Positions 13,836 to 14,402 of a stretch of DNA of 14,402 bases are shown here, in pieces. The DNA comes from Chloroflexota bacterium (GTDB taxonomy: Bacteria > Chloroflexota > Anaerolineae > J102), in the NCBI GenBank assembly GCA_013152695.1, contig JAADFV010000413.1:1-14402 (forward strand), written 5' to 3'. The notes beneath the pieces are model-generated. The model was not told the DNA's origin, did not search any database, and was given only the letters and a program-made list of their open reading frames with translations. The translations under genes and the position numbers were made by a program. Each line of letters begins with the position of its first letter. Within the stretch, counting starts at the first letter, position 1.

Positions 13836-13864
13836 ATTATAGGATAGATTCATCTTCTTGTCAA
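13836..13864 (-). promoter_or_regulatory. Perfect-consensus sigma-70 promoter of the regulator/operon
   Basis: On the minus strand TTGACA (13864-13859) and TATAAT (13841-13836) are separated by exactly 17 nt. Both hexamers match consensus at six of six. Predicted start of transcription is near 13829, giving an untranslated leader of about 90 nt before the ATG at 13738. A promoter this strong generally needs repression, in line with the overlapping operator. Confidence 0.85.
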
Positions 13865-13934
13865 GTGCCAGAGCAGCAGTTTTCTGAAAAAATGAGTCGT
13901 GCTTGCACCTTTGCATCGTGTTGTCCAATTCGCT

Positions 13935-13964
13935 TTGGTCATTTTCTGTGGCGCTTGGTATGAT
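13935..13964 (+). promoter_or_regulatory. Possible promoter for the plus-strand gene on the right
   Basis: TTGGTC (13935-13940) and TATGAT (13959-13964) are separated by 18 nt, with a predicted start near 13971, about 75 nt before the ATG at 14047. It is a moderate match only. It would fire divergently from the regulator promoter about 100 nt away. Confidence 0.3.
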
Positions 13965-14046
13965 GTGATAGATTTCGGTGTTGTCGGATGATAAGATTGG
14001 TTCACACACTGCTCAGTCATTCACAATTCATACGGTCACCAGCGAT

Positions 14047-14334
14047 ATGACGAAACTCGAAGACCTCAAACAAGGCGCTACCATCACAGGCATTCTGCCC
14101 GGCAACAAGCCCGATGATTGGATCCTGGCTCTGGTGGAAGTGCCCAAGCGCGAGGAAACGCCGACGGATGTGGCCGAAGCGCTGTTGGCGGAGAACGGCC
14201 CCGGGTATTTTACCGGCGAGGGCTGCCGTGTGCGCTACCTGCGCCATCCCTTCCGGCGGGAGCCTGATTTCGATGCGGTTGGTGTAAACTATGATTGGTC
14301 GAAACTGTGGAATGTGGGTACACTGATGGGATGA
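14047..14334 (+). pseudogene. Probable internally deleted remnant of a DUF3883-type helicase
   Basis: Open frame of 95 codons from ATG 14047 (MTKLEDLKQGATITGILPG); an upstream ATG at 13978 would add 23 residues without helicase character. The first 19 residues look like the conserved N-terminus of large SNF2/DEAD-type helicases (about 1000 residues) found in defence or accessory islands. The rest, DDWILALVEV followed by VRYLRHPFRREPDFDAVGVNYDW, looks like the extreme C-terminus of DUF3883 proteins, often fused to the same helicases. The two ends are joined at about 14101-14109 with no ATPase motifs between, so an in-frame internal deletion of most of the gene is the simplest reading. The remnant still has an open frame and could be expressed. 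The family assignment is from memory of the conserved ends. Confidence 0.5.
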
Positions 14335-14370
14335 AACCGGAAAGGATTTTCAACAGGAGAAGGCAAAGCC

Positions 14371-14402
14371 ATGATCACTGAACAAAAACTTCTCGAACTG
14401 AT
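14371..14402 (+). CDS. N-terminal fragment of an unidentified protein
   Basis: ATG at 14371 is preceded by an AGGAGA-type ribosome-binding site (14355-14360, about 10 nt away) and opens MITEQKLLEL before the window ends. The gene begins 34 nt after the helicase remnant and probably belongs to the same unit. Openings of this kind are seen in AlbA_2/Schlafen-like ATP-binding proteins, among others, but 10 residues do not allow an assignment. Confidence 0.45.
   Translation, partial: MITEQKLLEL

Noticed and set aside
13821..14009. Minus-strand open frame of 62 codons upstream of the regulator
   Set aside because: It runs across the consensus promoter and operator, has no ribosome-binding site of note, and resembles no family.

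Overview
The window looks like a bacterial chromosome fragment, most likely from the Chloroflexota (Anaerolineae or Caldilineae type). The taxonomic guess rests on the Ala/Pro-rich lipoprotein N-terminus of the sugar-binding protein and the overall look of the transport genes, and is an inference. Its core is a long block of co-directional minus-strand genes, about 13738 down to 1672. It reads as a catabolic operon or a set of tightly linked operons for a deoxy-sugar, most probably L-rhamnose or a close relative.

In transcription order the block starts with a FadR/FCD-type GntR regulator. Its promoter is a perfect TTGACA-17-TATAAT, with a TGGT-N3-ACCA palindrome lying on the predicted start of transcription. 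Then come E1alpha, E1beta and E2 of a 2-oxoacid/acetoin-type dehydrogenase complex (no E3 in the window), two short-chain dehydrogenases, a RhaM-type L-rhamnose mutarotase and a cyclase-family (kynurenine-formamidase-like) metal hydrolase. Last is a complete carbohydrate ABC importer: a double ATPase, two permeases and a lipoprotein binding protein. A 16-bp hairpin follows the last stop codon. Spacing within sub-blocks is tight (14-nt overlap E1alpha/E1beta, 10 nt E1beta/E2, 11 nt mutarotase/cyclase, 3 nt ATPase/permease, 4 nt permease/permease). Larger gaps carry structured DNA: a 91-bp imperfect inverted repeat between regulator and E1alpha, a weak hairpin with a U-run between the two SDR genes, and a twin-hairpin REPIN-like element between the first SDR gene and the mutarotase.

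Inferred function: the importer brings in the sugar, the mutarotase equilibrates its anomers, one or both SDRs oxidise it or an intermediate, the cyclase-family enzyme opens or hydrolyses an intermediate, and the TPP/lipoate complex cleaves a 2-oxoacid or alpha-hydroxyketone to an acyl-CoA. None of the usual rhamnose enzymes (isomerase, kinase, aldolase, rhamnonate dehydratase) is present. The coupling of a rhamnose-type importer and mutarotase to a 2-oxoacid dehydrogenase complex is the most interesting signal here and may mark an undescribed degradation branch.

The flanks are accessory in character and on the plus strand. On the left are the tail of an unidentified gene, a ~460-nt non-coding stretch with a good promoter, and a UPF0175/PIN-like (DUF3368-type) toxin-antitoxin pair whose toxin loses family resemblance near its C-terminus. 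On the right are what looks like an internally deleted remnant of a large DUF3883-type helicase and the first codons of another gene.
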